Assembly: GCA_963720075.1 (NCBI GenBank)
Contig: CAVREG010000019.1
Coordinates: 434,001-498,000 of the forward strand
DNA: 64,000 bases
Direction of reading: 5' to 3'
Source: PALSA-188 sp963720075
GTDB lineage: Bacteria; Acidobacteriota; Terriglobia; Terriglobales; Acidobacteriaceae
Part shown: positions 62,685 to 64,000 of the stretch, in pieces
Layout of the letters: each line of letters begins with the position of its first letter
Position numbering within the stretch: the stretch's first letter is position 1
Translations under genes and position numbers: made by a program
The notes under the pieces: model-generated
Seen by the model: only the letters and a program-made list of their open reading frames with translations
The model's database searches: none
Told to the model about the DNA's origin: nothing

Positions 62685-63521
62685 ATGAATCGCAATCGGC
62701 TTTTATTAATCGGAGTTGTGGCTTTAATGCTGGGCGCTTTTGCCAGTTTTGTAGCGTACCGAAGCCTGCAAGCGCGCACCGGCGGAAATCAAGTTCCTGG
62801 ACAGGATGTGGTCATCGCTGCTACGGACATTCCGGTTGGTTCGCGTATTGAAGACAAGGACTTGAAGGTTGTGCGATTCCCATCCGCCGATTTGCCTCCC
62901 AATAGTTTCCACGCAAAGTCCAAGATATTGGGACGCGGCGCGGTACTCCCCATCCAAATGGGAGAGTTCATCCTGCCCTACAAGCTTGCTGGCGAGAACG
63001 CAGGGTTCGGCATGCCGACACTTATACCGCGCGGTATGCGAGCCGTTTCCGTGCGTGTCAATGACATTGTCGCGGTTGCAGGTTTTGTTATTCCGGGAAC
63101 CCACGTGGACGTGTTGCTGACCGGGAATCCCTCCGGATCAGGCGATCAACAGACCACAACAGTTTTAGAAAATGTGGCGGTCGTCGCGGTCGGGCAAAAG
63201 TTGGAGCGCAACTCCGCAGGCGAACCCCAAACCGCTCCGGTAATCACGCTGCTGGTCTCCCCGGATGACGCAGAGAAGCTCACGCTTGCGAGTACTCAAG
63301 GCCACATTCAACTGGCGCTGCGGAACCCGCTCGATACCGGGCAGAACACTGTCGCAGCAGTGGACTCCGGAGCGCTTTACAAAAACGTTTCAACGCCGGT
63401 ATCGTCTGCGCCGGCAAAACGCAAGACGATAACACGGCGGGTAATCGAGCGTCCGGCGGCGCCCAATGTTTATTCGATTGAGGTCATTCGCGGGGACAAA
63501 AAAGACGTGCAGACTTTCTAA
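62685..63521 (+). CDS. cpaB: Tad pilus assembly protein CpaB/RcpC
   Basis: Periplasmic component of the Tad secretion channel. One N-terminal anchor (LLLIGVVALMLGAFASFVAY) is followed by a SAF domain (VVIAATDIPVGSRIEDKDLK) and the RcpC region with RGMRAVSVRVNDIVAVAGFV and IPGTHVDVLLTG. The C-terminal half has VITLLVSPDDAEKLTLAST. Length 278 is normal. It is followed by the secretin gene after 64 bases, as in other tad loci. Confidence 0.92.
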   Translation: MNRNRLLLIGVVALMLGAFASFVAYRSLQARTGGNQVPGQDVVIAATDIPVGSRIEDKDLKVVRFPSADLPPNSFHAKSKILGRGAVLPIQMGEFILPYKLAGENAGFGMPTLIPRGMRAVSVRVNDIVAVAGFVIPGTHVDVLLTGNPSGSGDQQTTTVLENVAVVAVGQKLERNSAGEPQTAPVITLLVSPDDAEKLTLASTQGHIQLALRNPLDTGQNTVAAVDSGALYKNVSTPVSSAPAKRKTITRRVIERPAAPNVYSIEVIRGDKKDVQTF

Positions 63522-63585
63522 AAGCGCACCGGAGATAGAGGTCAGACACCATGGCAAACTGCTCCCGTCCTTGGGAGAAAAAAAT

Positions 63586-64000
63586 ATGAGCCACGGCAAG
63601 TTACTCATAGCCGCGGCTGTGGTGTTGTCGCTCTCTGTATTTGCAATGGGACGCCAGCAAGCTGGCCCCCAGGCGGTGCCCGGGGCGGCGCCATCGGAAC
63701 AAGCGCCAGCTCAGACAACTACAGTTGTATCTCCTGGATCAGAGACTGAAGTTAAAGGCTCCGCGCCGTTGAGGGTCTTGGTCGGCAAGTCTCTGCTTAT
63801 CAATACGACGGAGAGACTTAAGCGGATTTCGGTGACTGATTCCAGCATCGCAGACCCTCAGGTGATTTCGCCGACGCAAATCCTGGTGCATGGCCGTTCT
63901 GCGGGAGAAGTGTCGTTGCTGATTTGGGATGAATTGGAGCGGTCCCGCAGCTTTGATTTACGGGTGGACGTAGATGTGAGCGCGGCCGCCGAAGAGGAAA
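63586..64000 (+). CDS. cpaC: Tad pilus outer-membrane secretin CpaC, 5' part (runs off window)
   Basis: The first 138 codons of a secretin; the gene continues past the right edge. A signal peptide (LIAAAVVLSLSVFAMG) is followed by a Gln/Pro/Ala-rich linker, then the N-terminal pilus-assembly domain LRVLVGKSLLINTTERLKRI and ISPTQILVHGRSAGEVSLLI, which is characteristic of CpaC/RcpA. GGGAG lies upstream of the ATG. Its position after cpaB supports the call. Confidence 0.9.
   Translation, partial: MSHGKLLIAAAVVLSLSVFAMGRQQAGPQAVPGAAPSEQAPAQTTTVVSPGSETEVKGSAPLRVLVGKSLLINTTERLKRISVTDSSIADPQVISPTQILVHGRSAGEVSLLIWDELERSRSFDLRVDVDVSAAAEEE

Overview
The window looks like a chromosomal segment of a Gram-negative soil-type Acidobacteriota bacterium (Terriglobia/Koribacter-like). 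This is inferred from gene content: a BamA-SurA-TamB outer-membrane set, the futalosine-type menaquinone enzyme MqnE, a decayed kinase-TPR gene of the kind abundant in acidobacteria, large secreted Ig-like/BNR proteins, and both type IV pilus and Tad pilus genes. G+C is moderate (mid-fifties percent by eye). No rRNA, tRNA, CRISPR array, insertion sequence or prophage was seen.

Layout. 0-15 kb: a lipoprotein phosphoesterase, mqnE, a heavily decayed Ser/Thr kinase-TPR pseudogene, a UbiA prenyltransferase (probably the menaquinone enzyme MqnP), pcm, and a minus-strand bamA-surA-tamB operon in which tamB carries a frameshift. 15-23 kb: an E1-like ThiF protein, a GAF-TM-TonB fusion, an MFS carboxylate-type transporter, a UDP-glucose dehydrogenase/UDP-glucuronate decarboxylase pair (UDP-xylose supply) and a receiver-PilZ-PilZ protein. 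23-29 kb: a tight minor-pilin operon (FimT/GspH, PilV, PilW and a very long PilX-like protein) closed by a strong terminator. 29-46 kb: HAD hydrolase, modCB, a 1397-residue BNR/Ig-like exported protein, proC, aroA, a PD-(D/E)XK nuclease-like protein, an alpha/beta hydrolase, several small zinc-ribbon and membrane proteins, thiD, rlpA and pyrF.

46.4-55.4 kb is the centrepiece: a histidine operon hisI-G-D-C-B-H-F-A whose genes overlap or abut, followed without a gap by a GH15 glucoamylase. It is preceded by a complete transcription-attenuation leader: a 22-codon leader peptide with seven His codons, a pause hairpin, an antiterminator and a U-tailed terminator. 55-62 kb: an FHA-GAF-SpoIIE phosphatase and four polytopic membrane proteins, three of them GT87/DUF2029-like. 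62.3-64 kb: the start of a Tad pilus locus (flp, cpaB, cpaC), cut by the window edge.

The intergenic spaces carry a small dispersed family of palindromic repeats, some bounded by CGTAGG/CCTACG. They lie next to ubiA, after the HAD gene, on both sides of proC and near 45.77 kb. Product names are family-level readings of the translated sequence. No similarity search or RNA-folding program was run.
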